The notes: generated by a model not told the origin, from the sequence alone. Shown: positions 33,648 to 45,916, numbered from the stretch's first letter. The stretch is 64,000 bases of DNA from Lampris incognitus (GCF_029633865.1 NC_079215.1:47801786-47865785), one strand, 5' to 3'. Program-made: numbers and translations.

Positions 33648-34419
33648 TAGGAATCCCACATTAAACAGGCCCTGGTTAAGTGTGGTTATCCTAACTGGGC
33701 GTTTGTCAAATCCAAGAAGACGCCCAAGCTGTGCACCATCCGATCAATTAGAGGAGAAGGACAACAGCTGCCTAAGTGTAAACCATTCCGTATGTGGTGG
33801 GAGTGTCGGAACAGTTGAGACATGTATTTTCCAAACACCATATCTCAGTTGCTTTCAAACCCCAGAACACGCTGCACAAGAAATTGGTCCACCCCAAGGA
33901 TCGTGTGCCCCAGCACAAACAGAGCAATATAGTGTACGCTGTTAAGTGCCGGGAGGATAGCTGTGACTTGTACATTGAGGAAACCAAAAAGACACTGGCC
34001 AAGAGGATGGCACAACACAGAAGAGCTAATGCGTCAGGCCAGGACTCCGCTGTCCGCACCCGTCTACATGCCAGTGGCCACACTTCCAAGGATGAGGATG
34101 TGCATATCCTTGATAGGGAAGAATGCTGGTTTGAACGGGGAGTAAAGGGGCCATCTGTGTGAAGAGGGAACGACCATCCCTGAACCGAGGGGTGGGTGTG
34201 GTGGTGGTGGTGAGGGGGCCTGAGTACATCTGTTGCCGTCTTACAATGCTGTGATTACAACCATTCCCAAATCCTCTGTGAATAGTACACATTACCATTG
34301 AAACTAGTTAATGCTCACAGCAATTTTCATATGAAACTGATCATTTTCAGTCGTTATGCCACTGTATTGTTTATAAAGGTCGGGATACCTGCCGTCAGTT
34401 GAGACTGAAGAGGTCACTT

Positions 34420-34675
34420 GTGCCCCTTTTCCACTACATGGCACCGGCTCAACTCGACTCGACTTTTTCGTTTTCCATTACCGGAAAGTACTGGCATTTT
34501 GGTAACAGTTACCACTTTTCTGGTACCACCTTTGTCGAGGTTCCAAAAAACTGGAGCGGGTACCAAAATCAATGCAGACCAACTAAACTGAGGGGGTACT
34601 GTTACGATAATGGAAAATGACACTCTGTGAGTCGAGTCAAGTTGAACCGGTACCATGTAGTGGAAAAGGGGCATT
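34420..34675. repeat. Palindromic MITE in the Penelope-like terminal repeat
   Basis: The ends TGCCCCTTTTCCACTACATG are inverted copies, and the next bases (GCACCGGCTCAACTCGACTC) also pair with the other side with a few changes. This GGCTCGACTCGACTC style is a well-known abundant fish MITE pattern. The host repeat resumes after it (TTAGATGAAACG). Confidence 0.7.
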
Positions 34676-34720
34676 AGATGAAACGTTTGTCAGTAATATG
34701 TGCCCATAATTCCATTAAAC

Positions 34721-34998
34721 TGGGTTCGAACCCCAGCCAGTCTCAGGTCCTTTCTGTGTGGAGTTTGCATGTTCTCCCCGTGTCTGCGTGGGTTTCCTCC
34801 CACCATCAAAAAGACCTGCATGTTAGGGTTAATACTCCTGTCTATGCCCCTGAGCAAGGTAATGGAGAGAAGAACTGGAGTTGGTCCCGGGCGCTGCAGC
34901 TGCCCACTGCTCCTATACAATAGGATGGGTTAAATGCAGAGAACACATTCATTGTAAGAATACTATTTTTTGTAAGAATGCAATGTCGGATAAAGTGG
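34721..34998 (+). repeat. tRNA-derived SINE with alternative tail
   Basis: Begins at a B box (GGGTTCGAACCCC) and shares TGTGGAGTTTGCATGTTCTC with family 1, then switches to a different 3' part (TGCCCACTGCTCCTATACAA, GGTTAAATGCAGAGAACACA). Head truncated. Confidence 0.55.
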
Positions 34999-35142
34999 CT
35001 TTCATTTACAGATGAACTGATTCAACTTTCTGTGATTCCTGTGAATGCATCAAGAAGTTTTGAACTGAAAATGCCTTGGAATGTTTTTTTTTCCCATCAA
35101 GAACTGTTGGATTAGACTATAGAACAGAAGCTACCAACCCTC

Positions 35143-35145
<3 letters not shown>

Positions 35146-35177
<32 letters not shown>

Positions 35178-35180
35178 CAT

Positions 35181-35214
<34 letters not shown>

Positions 35215-35216
35215 GT
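35146..35216. repeat. Compound (GT)n(TA)n(CA)n(TA)n microsatellite
   Basis: Alternating purine-pyrimidine runs arranged symmetrically; able to form hairpins and Z-DNA. Confidence 0.95.
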
Positions 35217-35305
35217 ATGTAGATAACTGTTAAAAGAAACACTCAACAGTAGGAAAAGTGCTCAACAAATAAGGAGCAAAATAATTCAGTGATTCAAGTA
35301 AATTC

Positions 35306-35358
35306 TTTATGAGACAGTACAAGCCTGTTTCATGCCATAAGCAATCATCAGCTGTAAA
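35306..35358 (-). ncRNA. Hammerhead ribozyme in a Penelope-like terminal repeat
   Basis: On the minus strand CTGATGA (35351-35345) is followed by a short stem II with loop (TGC TTATG GCA), the core GAAA (35331-35328), a minimal stem III (ACA/TGT) and the cleavage triplet GTA (35320-35318). Stem I pairs CAG (35354-35352) with CTG (35317-35315), and after a 5-nt bulge TTTA (35358-35355) with TAAA (35309-35306). Every invariant core position is present. Self-cleaving hammerheads with minimal stem III are known from Penelope-like elements. Expected cut after 35318 (minus). Confidence 0.7.
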
Positions 35359-35580
35359 TAGAGTTACACGGGAAAGAACATGCCATTAACTGCCTCATCA
35401 TGCATATCACGTGCACAATGTATGATGGGGAAGGGAGAGGTACCTACATTCAAAAATTCAAAACCGTGTCATCGCTAATGGTTCAGTGGGGTGGGGGTTA
35501 GGTTGCACACAAGGTTAATGTTATTTGTCTATTGGCATGATTTATTTATAATTACAAAATAGATGCTTATATCTGTGTCT

Positions 35581-35952
35581 GGGCGGCACAATGGTGCAGT
35601 GGTTAGCGCGGTCGCCTCACAGCAAGAAGGTCCTGGGTTTGAGCCCCGGGGTAGTCCAACCTTGGTGGGTCATCCCAGGCCGTCCTCTGTGTGAAGTTTG
35701 CATGTTCTCCCCTCTCCCCGTGTCTGCGTGGGTTTCCTCCAGGGGTTCCGGTTTCCTCCCACAGTCCAAAGACATGTAAGTCAGATGAATTGGCCATACT
35801 AAATTGTCCCTTGGAATGAATGTGTGTGTGGGGGAGCTGTGATGGCCTGGCGGTTGTCTCCCCGCCTGCCACCCAATGGCAGCTGGAATAGGCTCCAGCA
35901 TCCCCGCAACCCTGAGAGCAGGATAAGTGGTTAAGATAATGGATGGATGGAT
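35581..35952 (+). repeat. tRNA-derived SINE (family 1), full length
   Basis: Starts GGGCGGCACAATGGTGCAG, with A box TGGTGCAGTGG, B-box region GGGTTTGAGCC, the family body and an AATGGATGGATGGAT tail. It splits the family-2 Penelope-like copy. Confidence 0.85.
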
Positions 35953-36456
35953 ATATGTGCAACTGCTGGCCAATTCATTCCTGTTATTCAATGGAGACAT
36001 TTCTGGTTTGCAAATGATAAAATATTTTTCAGTTAGACATAGATTGCACATTTTACTACTGGTTGACTATGGATTGTTTTTGAGAGGATTTTACAGGTGG
36101 TTGAATAATTAATGTTTCTGTCTGCCAATGACAAATATAACGGCTTAAAGATGTTACATTCTTTTGAACGGTTGTTTCTAACGCTGCACGTGTGCATTAA
36201 ACCTCTTTTTGAATGTTCCCTCTGTTAGACCAACGTATGTCTCTATTTTGCCATTGTCATTTCTTGCCACCATAGCTTGGTAGATAACTGCTTTCGTCTG
36301 GCATTTTCCTTTCGAGGGGGCATGAGTTGTTCTCACGGCAGTTGCAGTTGAGGGTGTCCATTTGTGATGAAGGGTCATTGGATTTGTTCATAATTCTTGT
36401 GTTGTGGGACGATATTAATAAAGAATTTACTTGTCTCACTGGATTTTATATATATA

Positions 36457-38084
<1,628 letters not shown>

Positions 38085-38617
38085 TATATATCAGGCACGT
38101 GCCGTGAGCTTTGAGATTGGGTAAGCATAAAATATTTTGATACACTTAATTACACATTGTGCCAAGCACAAATGATATGGGTGAGTGCAGTGTCAAGGAA
38201 ATGCCATTCAGGTAAATTGATGCCGTAGAACCCACTAATAAACAGTAAGCGGAGTGTTACAGTGGCGGTCGTTATGATCAAATTACCAAATAAATAAATA
38301 AATAAATAAAAGCCAGTCGCAATATGTTGTTTCAAATCAAGGGCCATATACGTCGCCCTTCACTCATCGATTGATTCAGAACCACCGGGATGGACAGTGA
38401 CAATTAGCCTAACTCAGAGCCGTTGATAGACAATCTGCTCTGGCCTTACTAATCTCTCTCCAAATACAACGTTCTCAACGTCAATGCACAACGCATAGGC
38501 CTACATTCAAAAGGTAAAGAAGGCGGTCTTAAATAAAGTACAGCCAGTGCAGCACAGCAGTCAACTCAGATCACCACTGTTATGTCTGCACACTGGGTCC
38601 TCAGTGCTGCATTTGGG

Positions 38618-39560
38618 TTAGCACTGTTCTATTGTGCTGCAATCGGCATGTGATGCCTTATGGTTGTTCTTGAAATGATTGGTTGAGTCTGCTTTAAGGT
38701 TTTTTGAAATGGAGGGTAAAATTAACGTTGCGTTGACTCTGATACTGAGTCATGGTATGATCCTTCAAACATAATATTGGTGACGAAGATGGCTGATGTT
38801 TCTCTTCCACCACCTGCCCCCTCTCTGGCATTGCCTGGTGAGCCTCCAATACCCTGGACTCGCTGGTTACAGTCCTTCGAAACTTACCTCATAGCCTCGG
38901 GGCTGAGCGAGGTGAGCGTGGCTCGGAAGAAGGCTCAGTTACAGCACTGCTTGGGAGCTGAGGGTCAGCATGTGCACGGGACGCTAGGGACCATCACTGA
39001 CTATGACACAGCTGTGGGGCTTCTGAACACCCATTTCGCTGCTCCACATAGTGCCCTCCTTCAGCGATTTTTATTCCGTCAGCGACACCAACTGCCCGGT
39101 GAGTCTGTGCAGCAGTATGTAGCTGATTTGCGAGGGCTGGCTAGCTCGTGCAAATTTGGCGTGCTGCAGGACGAGATGGTCCGCGACCAGCTGATTGAAC
39201 ACACCAACAGCACGATGGTGCGTGAGACACTTACTTGAACCAGCTGATCTATCGCCATCTAGAGCAATTACCATTGCATTGCAAGTGAGAAGTGCAACTG
39301 TGTGTGCTGCTATGCTAACTACACAGCAAGTGGCCACCCCCAGGCAAGTTGCCTCCTCAGATTGCCCCCTGTACTCTAGGCTTTCCCCCGAGATGCTCCC
39401 CATTTAGCACTGTTCTATTGTGCTGCAATCGGCATGTAATGCGTTATGGTTCTTGAATTGATTGGTTGAGTCTGCTGTAAGGGTTTTTTGAAATGGAGAG
39501 TAAAACGAACGTTGTGTTGGCGCTGATACTGAGTCACGGTGTGATCCTTCAAACATAACA
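38618..39560 (+). mobile_element. Gag-only LTR mini-element
   Basis: Direct repeats of about 158 bp (38618-38776 and 39404-39560, several differences) flank a partial gag: the frame from 38777 encodes MVTKMADVSLPPPAPSLALP, then WTRWLQSFETYL and FLFRQRHQLPGESVQQYVAD, ending at 39238. TTGGTGACGAAGATGG after the first repeat is the probable primer-binding site. The rest of pol is absent, so it was a non-autonomous or internally deleted gypsy element. No clear target duplication, but a block of about 80 bp (CAGTGCAGCACAGCAGT) occurs on both sides (38500-38575, 39585-39665). Confidence 0.7.
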
Positions 39561-39813
39561 GCCACTTCATAGCACAAAGCATACATTCAAATGTAAATTA
39601 GACACAGCGGTCTTAAATCAATAAAGTATCCAGTGCAGCACAGCAGTTAAATCAGATCGCCATCAGCTTATTGGGCTAGCGAACAGTATGAGCCAGCAGC
39701 CATAACATAAAGTTATAGAAATATGTTATCTTACTTTACTTGAACACGAAATCCATGCCCCCCCCCCCGCGAATGAACACCTCCGTGACTCTGCTGTAAA
39801 AGTATCCCACTTG

Positions 39814-40897
39814 TTAGAGTTTCGAAAGTCTCTCCTTCTCAATTAAAATCAAGGCCAGCGATGAAAGGCGTCGTTGTCCGGTACGATTTCGACTGAGGGT
39901 CTTCACTCTCTTCATTATTGAAAATGACCTCTTAACAGACACCATTGTTGCTGGTATAGTTAAGGCTAATTTTAGCAACTTTGTAGCCTCGGGAACGGTT
40001 TCAACCAAATCATGCTGAATGAGCCATCCACGCATCATACTTTGCATTGAGATGAATGGTGAATGGACTGCATTTATATAGTGCTTTTCTAGTCTACCGA
40101 CCATTCAAACCGCTTTTCAATGGATGCCTCACATTCACACACTGATGGCGGAGGCTGCCATGCAAGGTGCCAACCTGCTCATCAGGAGCGGTTAGGGGTT
40201 CAGTGTCTTGCTCAACAACACTTCAACACGCTCTCTGGAGGAGCCGGGGATCGAACCAGCGACTGGCCGATTTACTAGGCGACCCGCTCTACCTCCTGAG
40301 CCTTGCCGCCCCACTGAGATGAATGGGTTCCACGTAGTTGCCACGGATCAGAGTCCGTACCTTCATCATCGCCCCGAAATGCTATTTCTTGCTTAGCTAA
40401 ATAGCAGGTAGCATCAATCAGTTTGTTTAGAATATCTCTATTCTCCCTAAGCTTTCGATTGTGAAGATCGATTGATAATCTCGTTTGCTCATCGAGAGCT
40501 AAATCGATACGGCTGGTGCCAAATGTTTTCAATGCTACTTGGCTTCTGATGTGTATTGCGGTCTCCTCGTGTTTACTAAGCACGTTTGTCAGGTTATTAA
40601 GGTCCCCGTATCCTGCCTGAGTCCACACACTATAATTCATCCATCCATCCATCCATCAATATCCAAACCACTTATCCTTACCCAGGGTACAGGGTACAGG
40701 AGTAGCAAAAGAGGCGGCTAGTCGCTGCACAGTTCATACCAGGCTTGTTGGAATCCCCCCACGATCCTTCCCTTTTTAGTGTGAAGGTCTTTCAACGCTG
40801 GTTTTGGGCGGGCTTTAGAAAGTAACTCCGTTTTTCCCGTGAAATCCAATTTGCGAAACCCCTGAAGGTCGCTGATGTTTACAGTACTACTGTCCAT
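39814..40897 (-). pseudogene. hAT transposase (ZMYM1/TTF-like), relic
   Basis: Reading minus: a start at 40897-40895 (MDSSTVNISDLQGFRKLDFT, then KARPKPALKDLH), later TRLSIDLHNRKLRENRDILN and LIDATCYLAKQEIAFRG at 40550-40360, and after a large deletion the C-terminal dimerisation domain (LLKLALTIPATMVSVKRSFS, then GQRRLSSLALILIEKE) at 40000-39830. The central catalytic part is gone and a SINE sits in the gap. A canonical hAT remnant. Confidence 0.75.
40052..40313 (-). repeat. tRNA-derived SINE (fourth family)
   Basis: Reading minus: GGGCGGCAAGGCTCAGGAGG, a tRNA-like head with B box GGTTCGATCCCC, GGTTGGCACCTTGCATGGCA, and a tail with GCACTATATAAATGCAGTCC. Inserted in the hAT relic. Confidence 0.75.
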
Positions 40898-41319
40898 AGT
40901 CGACAGTGGTTAGCTAGGAGCTAGCGTACAGGCCCGTTGCGTGAACGTGGACGTGATGACGTTGATAACGAAAGAGCTCCTGATTGGTTTGTAAGCATGC
41001 TTACCCTGGGCATATTAGTAGTGGGCTGAGGGAACAAGTTCAACGTCCGTGGTGGAAATGCGAAATGCATTCTTCTAATGCATTTGAATCGACGCTAGAG
41101 AACGCAGAGAGAGAGAGAGAGTGCTTACACCTGCGGGTGTCGCCAAAAAGCTTAAGATAAAATTAATGACTGCTGCTGCACTGGAACCAAAGATGACGAC
41201 TTTTTTAATGAAGACAAACAAACGGTTTATATTAGCACTTTCATTTTGAAATTTCGCAGTGTTTTTTTTTCTCTTTTTTTTCATTGGGTAAGCTTACCTT
41301 GCTTATAATGGCACGTCCC

Positions 41320-41321
<2 letters not shown>

Positions 41322-41384
<63 letters not shown>
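41322..41384. repeat. (TA)n microsatellite
   Basis: About 31 TA units; continues at 41545-41600 beyond the solo LTR. Confidence 0.95.
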
Positions 41385-41387
<3 letters not shown>

Positions 41388-41541
41388 GCGAATTCGGGGG
41401 GCAGTCCGAGATACTACCGTCGCCGCAGCCGGGACGCGAACCCGTATCTCCTGTACCGCAAACGACAACGTTAACCAGTCGACTAAAGGGGTGGACCCGT
41501 TAGTCAAGGACCAACGTGTGTACTTATCCATGCACGTTACA
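41385..41541 (-). mobile_element. Solo LTR of the second TRIM family inside (TA)n
   Basis: On the minus strand TGTAACGTGCATGGATAAG to CGAATTCGCTAC matches the 26395-26545 LTR throughout (shared GACTAACGGGTC, TAACGTTGTCG, GGGTTCGCGTCCCGGC). It sits between two TA runs, so the target was probably a TA microsatellite. Confidence 0.75.
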
Positions 41542-41543
41542 CG

Positions 41544-41544
<1 letters not shown>

Positions 41545-41600
<56 letters not shown>
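41545..41600. repeat. (TA)n microsatellite, second half
   Basis: Continuation of the TA run on the other side of the solo LTR. Confidence 0.9.
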
Positions 41601-41603
<3 letters not shown>

Positions 41604-42060
41604 ATGGATACAGGTAAAAAGATTTTAATGCATAGCAATACAGGTCTGTTTTCACAAAGAGTCGTACAGTTACGTTGCCCAGCGTCACGCCCCTAATTTC
41701 GGTTGGACAGTGACCAATCAGATGGGGAAACATTCAAATTAAAACCACCAATGGGGTAGGTACTTATGATGCACAGCAACCAATGGAGGGGTAGAAAACA
41801 TTACAACCAATGGGACTGGGGTTTGTTTTGAAAAGCATTTAGGGGCCAGGGCACTATTGAAATGGCGTACATTAAAAATATAACAAGGTAACTTATGTGA
41901 ATTATATATTGGGGTTGTGTTGGGGCACAGTTGGGAGGACAGGTAGTCAAAAAAAACCCATATTTAAAAAAAAAACATTTAAAAAAAAAGCACATTTAAA
42001 AAACCTAATAAATGTCATATGTGTATCATCTAATGGGGGGAAGAGCATAATAAAGACATT

Positions 42061-43178
42061 TTACTTATAGTTACAAAGGAGATATTTTTTTCGGTGTCTA
42101 CAACTGGTGGCCAATTTGTTTCTATTATTCAAGGTAGACATATCAGGTCTGCAAATAATAAAATACTTTTCTGCCAAGCACAGGTTACATCTTTTGCCCC
42201 TAACAGAATATGCACTACTCTTTACAAGGATTTTCCATGAGACGGAATAACTGATACTCTTGTCTACCAATGACCAAATGTGACAGCTTAAGGCCGTTGC
42301 ATTTCTGAAGCTATGCACATGGGCGTTAAACCTAATTTTAAAAGGGCCCTCTGTTAATCTCACATAAGTGTCTACATTGTAGTTAAATTTTCTTGCCACC
42401 GATACCTGGTAGATGACTCCCTCTGTCTGGCATTTTCCTTCTAGAGAACACGATGTCTTAACACGGCATTTGCAGTTGGAGGTGTTTGGTTGTGGTGAGG
42501 GGGTCTGTGCCTTGGCCATGATGCTTGTGTTGTGGGATGAAATAACCTGTTGAACATTTGGTATGCAGCTGTAGCTCATTTTGACAGTGTTTCTGTTGAA
42601 TATTTTCCTCAATAGATGGTCTGGGGTAATCCAAAAGTTTGAAAAATTGTTTTCCAATATTAGAGGCCACCGCCACGGTGTCGCTGTTGGGAGGATTATA
42701 CCAGGTGATGTTCCGCCTTCTGTTGCGCTTTTTTTTGTTGTTGTTGCTGGCTGTCGCTAATTGGTGGTGGATTGTACTTAAGTCTGAAATCATATCCACA
42801 TGTTTGTAAGGCTTCCTGGGATGGGGGGGGGCTGGCTTCGTTAAAGATGGCCTCGCTGGATGATAAACATGAGAGTCTTTTGTTTATGCTCACTGGGATA
42901 TTTTTCAAAATGGAGGGCGGATGATTGCTTTCTCTGTGGATGTATTGTAGTATATTGTTGGGTTTCATGTAAGGCCTGTATGTACCATTTCTAAGATCTA
43001 AAGAGATGTCGAGGAAGTCAATCTGTTTTTTGTTAGCCTCAATTGTAATTTTTAGTCCATTGTTTGCAAATATACTACACATTTTATTTTTCATTTTCTC
43101 AACTTCTCTTGCCGGTTTGTTGCAGACTGCCAGCCCGTCGTCGCTATATAGCCCGACGTTGATGTCATCGGCTGCCAA
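42061..43178 (-). pseudogene. Reverse transcriptase / GIY-YIG ORF of the Penelope-like element
   Basis: The frame 43178-42696 has the catalytic box GLYSDDGLAV, then NGLKITIEANKKQIDFLDIS, RPYMKPNNILQYIHRESNHP and SINKRLSCLS. The frame 42799-42458 continues with ITWYNPPNSDTVA. The frame 42657-42061 ends with the Cys-containing finger (CSLEGKCQ), VIYQVSVARK, DTYVRLTEGPFKIRFNAHVH and a C-terminal LCLAEKYFIICRP. The GIY-YIG Gly is Arg here (YVRLTE). Upstream palm motifs are missing, and two frameshifts break the ORF. Confidence 0.7.
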
Positions 43179-43257
43179 TGTGATTAAACAACAAAGAGAA
43201 ATGCATAGTCAATAAATATTATGTTGCCCCACATCACGCCCCTAATTACAGTGGACA

Positions 43258-43617
43258 GCAACCAATGAGGGCGGCACGGTGGCGCAGTGGTTAGCACGCT
43301 TGCCTCACAGCAAGAAAGTCCTGGGTTCGAGCCCCGGGGTAGTCCAAACTTGGGGGTCATCCTGGGTCGTCCTCTGTGTGTAGTTTACATGTACTCCCCG
43401 TGTCTGCGTGGGTTTCCTCTGGGGGGCCCCGGTTTCCTCCCACAGTGCAGAGGCATGTAAGTCAGGTGAATTGGCCATACTAAATTGTCCCTACATATGG
43501 ATGTGTGTCTTTCTGTGTGTGTGTGTCGGCCCTGTGATGGCCTGGCGGCCTGTCCAGGGCGACCTTGAGAGCAGGATAAGCGGTTCAGATAATGGATGGA
43601 TGGATGGCTAGAGCAAC
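43258..43617 (+). repeat. tRNA-derived SINE (family 1) with target duplication
   Basis: GGGCGGCACGGTGGCGCAGT to GGATGGATGGATGG, flanked by AGCAACCAATGAG-like direct repeats. A gap near 43555-43565 removes part of the 3' body. Confidence 0.8.
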
Positions 43618-43844
43618 CAATGAGAAGATAGAAAACATTTGAAATATTGCAACCAATGGGGTAGGTAGTTACGATGCACAACAACCAATGGTGGGATAGA
43701 AAACATTACAACCAATGGGGTAAGGGTTAGGGCTTGTTTTGAAAAAGCAAGGATTTAAAGGGCCAGGGCACTGTTGAAAAAGCATACATTTAAAATACAA
43801 CAAGATAACGTCAAATGGGGTAATTTGCTTATCATATAGACCCC

Positions 43845-44238
43845 CTTTCAGTTAGTAAACATAATGATGTTTTTTGTGGGCGGAGCTTAGCTGGAGGCAA
43901 ATATCCATACCCACAACAGACAAAAGTATAGTTTAACGTTACCTTACTTACCTGATATGAAGTGTGTGCTAATCCTCAGTCCAATCCTTTCCTCTTATCG
44001 TGTTTAACCACAGTTGTCTCTGATCTTTTTGACTGGGAGTGGCAGCTGGTATGTGATAAAACTTCAAGTTTAGTTTATTACTTCTTCAATTCTGGCACCC
44101 AAAAACACAAAGAAGTTAGTTAGACGATGTACGCTTTCCTGAGGACATGATTCGTATTTAACGTTACCGCTTCTGGCTTTGTTTTGCCTCCAGCTGACGC
44201 CCTGACGTAATCAATACGTAGGTTCTAAAAGGGTTAGT
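43845..44238. repeat. Possible MITE with inverted subterminal blocks
   Basis: TTAGCTGGAGGCAAA at 43888-43902 pairs with TTTGCCTCCAGCTGA near 44186-44200, and the outer parts (CCCCCTTT / AAAAGGG) are weakly inverted. No TSD confirmed. Confidence 0.3.
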
Positions 44239-44374
44239 GGAGTGGTGTTGGGGTACAGTTGGAAGGGCAGACAGTTAAAATATAAAGATATAACATCTTA
44301 TAACTGTCACATGTATCATCTAATGGGGGGGGGTAGTAAAGAAATTGGTTTACTTGTAATATGTCTGTGAATGT

Positions 44375-44540
44375 TCTCATTCATCCAGGTCATGGTTATC
44401 CAAAGGAGTTGAATCAAGTGCAACTGGACTTGGTATATATCCGTGAAGACGTTTCGCCTCTCATCCAAGAAGCTTCCTCAGTTCGTGCCTTTCTGACTAG
44501 ATGAAGCTAGTCTCACTTGATTCAACTCGTTTGGATTTAC
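44375..44540 (-). repeat. Family-1-like Penelope terminal repeat fragment
   Basis: On the minus strand it has GAGGAAGCTTCTTGGATGAG followed by AGGCGAAACGTCTTC, the widespread fish Neptune/Penelope-type pseudo-LTR. Flanked by GTTGAATCAAGT / ACTTGATTCAAC inverted ends. Confidence 0.5.
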
Positions 44541-44934
44541 TTGTAATAGCAAAGCAGTTTTTTTTGTGTGTCTACATCTGGTGCCGAATTCATTTCTACT
44601 GTTCAAAGAGGACATATCAGGCTTGCAAATAATACATTTCTCTTCCAAGCATAGGTTGCATCTTTTGCTGTTAATTAAATATGCATTGTTGTTCGTGAGG
44701 ATTTTCCATGAAATAGATTAATTAATATTCTTGTCTACCAATGACCAAATGCGGTGGCTTAAGGCTGTTGCATTTCTTGCATGCTCATTCCTGAAACTAC
44801 TCATATGGGCATTAAACCTAATTTTAAAAGGGCCCTCTGTTAGTCCAATGTATAAGTGTCCACTTTGCAGTTGTCTTCTCTTGTCACTGATGCCTGGTCC
44901 TGGACTGTTCCGGTGACGTCTGGACACTGCTTGG

Positions 44935-45075
44935 CATCCTGTGCATCATATTCTTCATACATTTTATAAGTCCATTATAATTCTGTTTATGTTAAGCCCA
45001 CTGAGGCACATTTGTAATTTGTGATATTGGGTTGTACAAATAAAATTAACTTGACTTGACTTGACTTGACTTCAA
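44935..45075 (+). repeat. L2-like LINE 3' tail
   Basis: TTTGTGATATTGGGTTGTACA, AATAAAATTAACTT and (GACTT)n repeats, a relative of 20270-20400, inserted into the Penelope-like copy. Confidence 0.6.
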
Positions 45076-45744
45076 GAGGGCACAATGCCTTAGCACAGCA
45101 GTTGCAGTTGGTGGTGTTTGTCTGCGTTGAGGGGGTCTGTGCCTTGGTCATGATACTTGTGTTGTGGGATGATATAACCTGCTGAACATTTGGCATGCAG
45201 CTGTAGCTAATTTTGACTGTGTTCCTGTTGAACGTTTTTCTCAATTGATGGTCTGGGGTAAAGCACTCATCTAAAAGTTTGAAAAATAGTTTTCCAATAT
45301 TAGAGGCCACAGTGTCGCGGTAGGGAGGATTATACCAGGTGATGTTCCACCTTCTGCATTTTTTTTTTTGCTGGCTGTGTTGTACTTAAGCCTGAAATTA
45401 TATCCACTTTTTTGTAAGGCTTCTTGGTATGGGGTGGGGGGGGCTGCTTCATTTACAATAGCTTCACTACATGATAAACATGAGAGTCTCTTATTTATGC
45501 TCCCTGGGATATTTTTCAAGATAGAGGGCAGATTGCTTTCTTTGTGGATGTATTGCAGTATATTAATGGGCTTCATGTACCATTTGTATGTACCAACGTA
45601 CTAAGGCATCATGCCCTCTTGAAGGAAAATGCCAGACAGAGGAAGTCATCTTCAGTGACAAGAGAAGACAACTGCAAAGTGGACACTTACATTGGACTAA
45701 CTGAGGGCCCTTTTAAAATTAGGTTTAACGCCCATATGAGTAGC

Positions 45745-45916
45745 TGTTGCAAATGTAGGTGCATCTAAATAACAGACAGAGTCGGGCTGTGTGCCTTAGT
45801 AACATTTATTCACCGGCTGTCCCCATAACAAAACTGATGCATGTTACATAAGGCAAGTATACATAAATCAGTGCCCCCAGGGGGAGCTGTTGGCTGCATA
45901 ACATTACCCTACAACA
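45745..45916 (-). repeat. 3' LTR of the 172-bp-LTR gypsy element
   Basis: TGTTGCAAATGTAGG to TACCCTACAACA in + orientation; pairs with 50451-50623. Confidence 0.9.

Larger units (their letters stand above)
33655..35040 (+). mobile_element. Penelope-like element (family 1), second copy
   Basis: Frames at 33682-34162 encode the linker and GIY-YIG region ([19 protein letters not shown], then NIVYAVKC and DLYIEETKKTLAKRMAQHR). The Gly of YIGET is replaced by Glu. After it come 3' sequence and the terminal repeat beginning GGGATACCTGCCGTCAGTTG (34382), interrupted by a MITE (34420-34675) and a SINE (34721-34998) and ending GATGAACTGATTCAAC near 35023. It is 5'-truncated and dead. Confidence 0.7.
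35225..36448 (-). mobile_element. Penelope-like element (family 2), 3' part
   Basis: The minus frames 36439-36178 encode a GIY-YIG region (CPLERKCQ-like Cys motif, then VIYQAMVARN and ETYVGLTEGTFKKRFNAHV). The downstream block 36100-35950 encodes the conserved tail with [21 protein letters not shown] is inserted at 35581-35952. The 3' terminal repeat carries a hammerhead ribozyme (35306-35358). At 36412-36445 a piece of the same terminal repeat (AATAAAGAATTTACTTG) occurs inverted. Confidence 0.65.
38092..41321 (-). mobile_element. hAT element, degraded, with nested insertions
   Basis: The ends CAGGCACGTGCC (left) and, on the other strand, CTGGGACGTGCC (right, ending 41321) are inverted. The flanking 8-mers GTATATAT / ATATATAT lie in TA repeats and fit an hAT target duplication. 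Inside are a transposase relic on the minus strand (40897-39814), an LTR mini-element (38618-39560) and a SINE (40052-40313). Confidence 0.6.
41601..43845 (-). mobile_element. Penelope-like element (family 2) with direct terminal repeats
   Basis: Coding remains lie on the minus strand at 43178-42061. Related non-coding blocks with CACGCCCCTAATT and repeated ACCAATGGGG phrases occur on both sides in the same orientation (41640-42010 and 43215-43840), as expected for Penelope pseudo-LTRs. A SINE (43267-43605) sits in the upstream repeat. Confidence 0.65.
44245..45600 (-). mobile_element. Penelope-like element (family 2), third copy, with two insertions
   Basis: Minus-strand remains: 45576-45271 (KPINILQYIHKESNLPSILK, SINKRLSCLS), 45310-44987 (NRNTVKISYSCMPNVQQVIS) and 44927-44718 (LYIGLTEGPFKIRFNAHMSS). 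It is interrupted by a LINE tail at 44935-45075 and a family-1 Penelope terminal repeat at 44375-44540. Confidence 0.65.
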
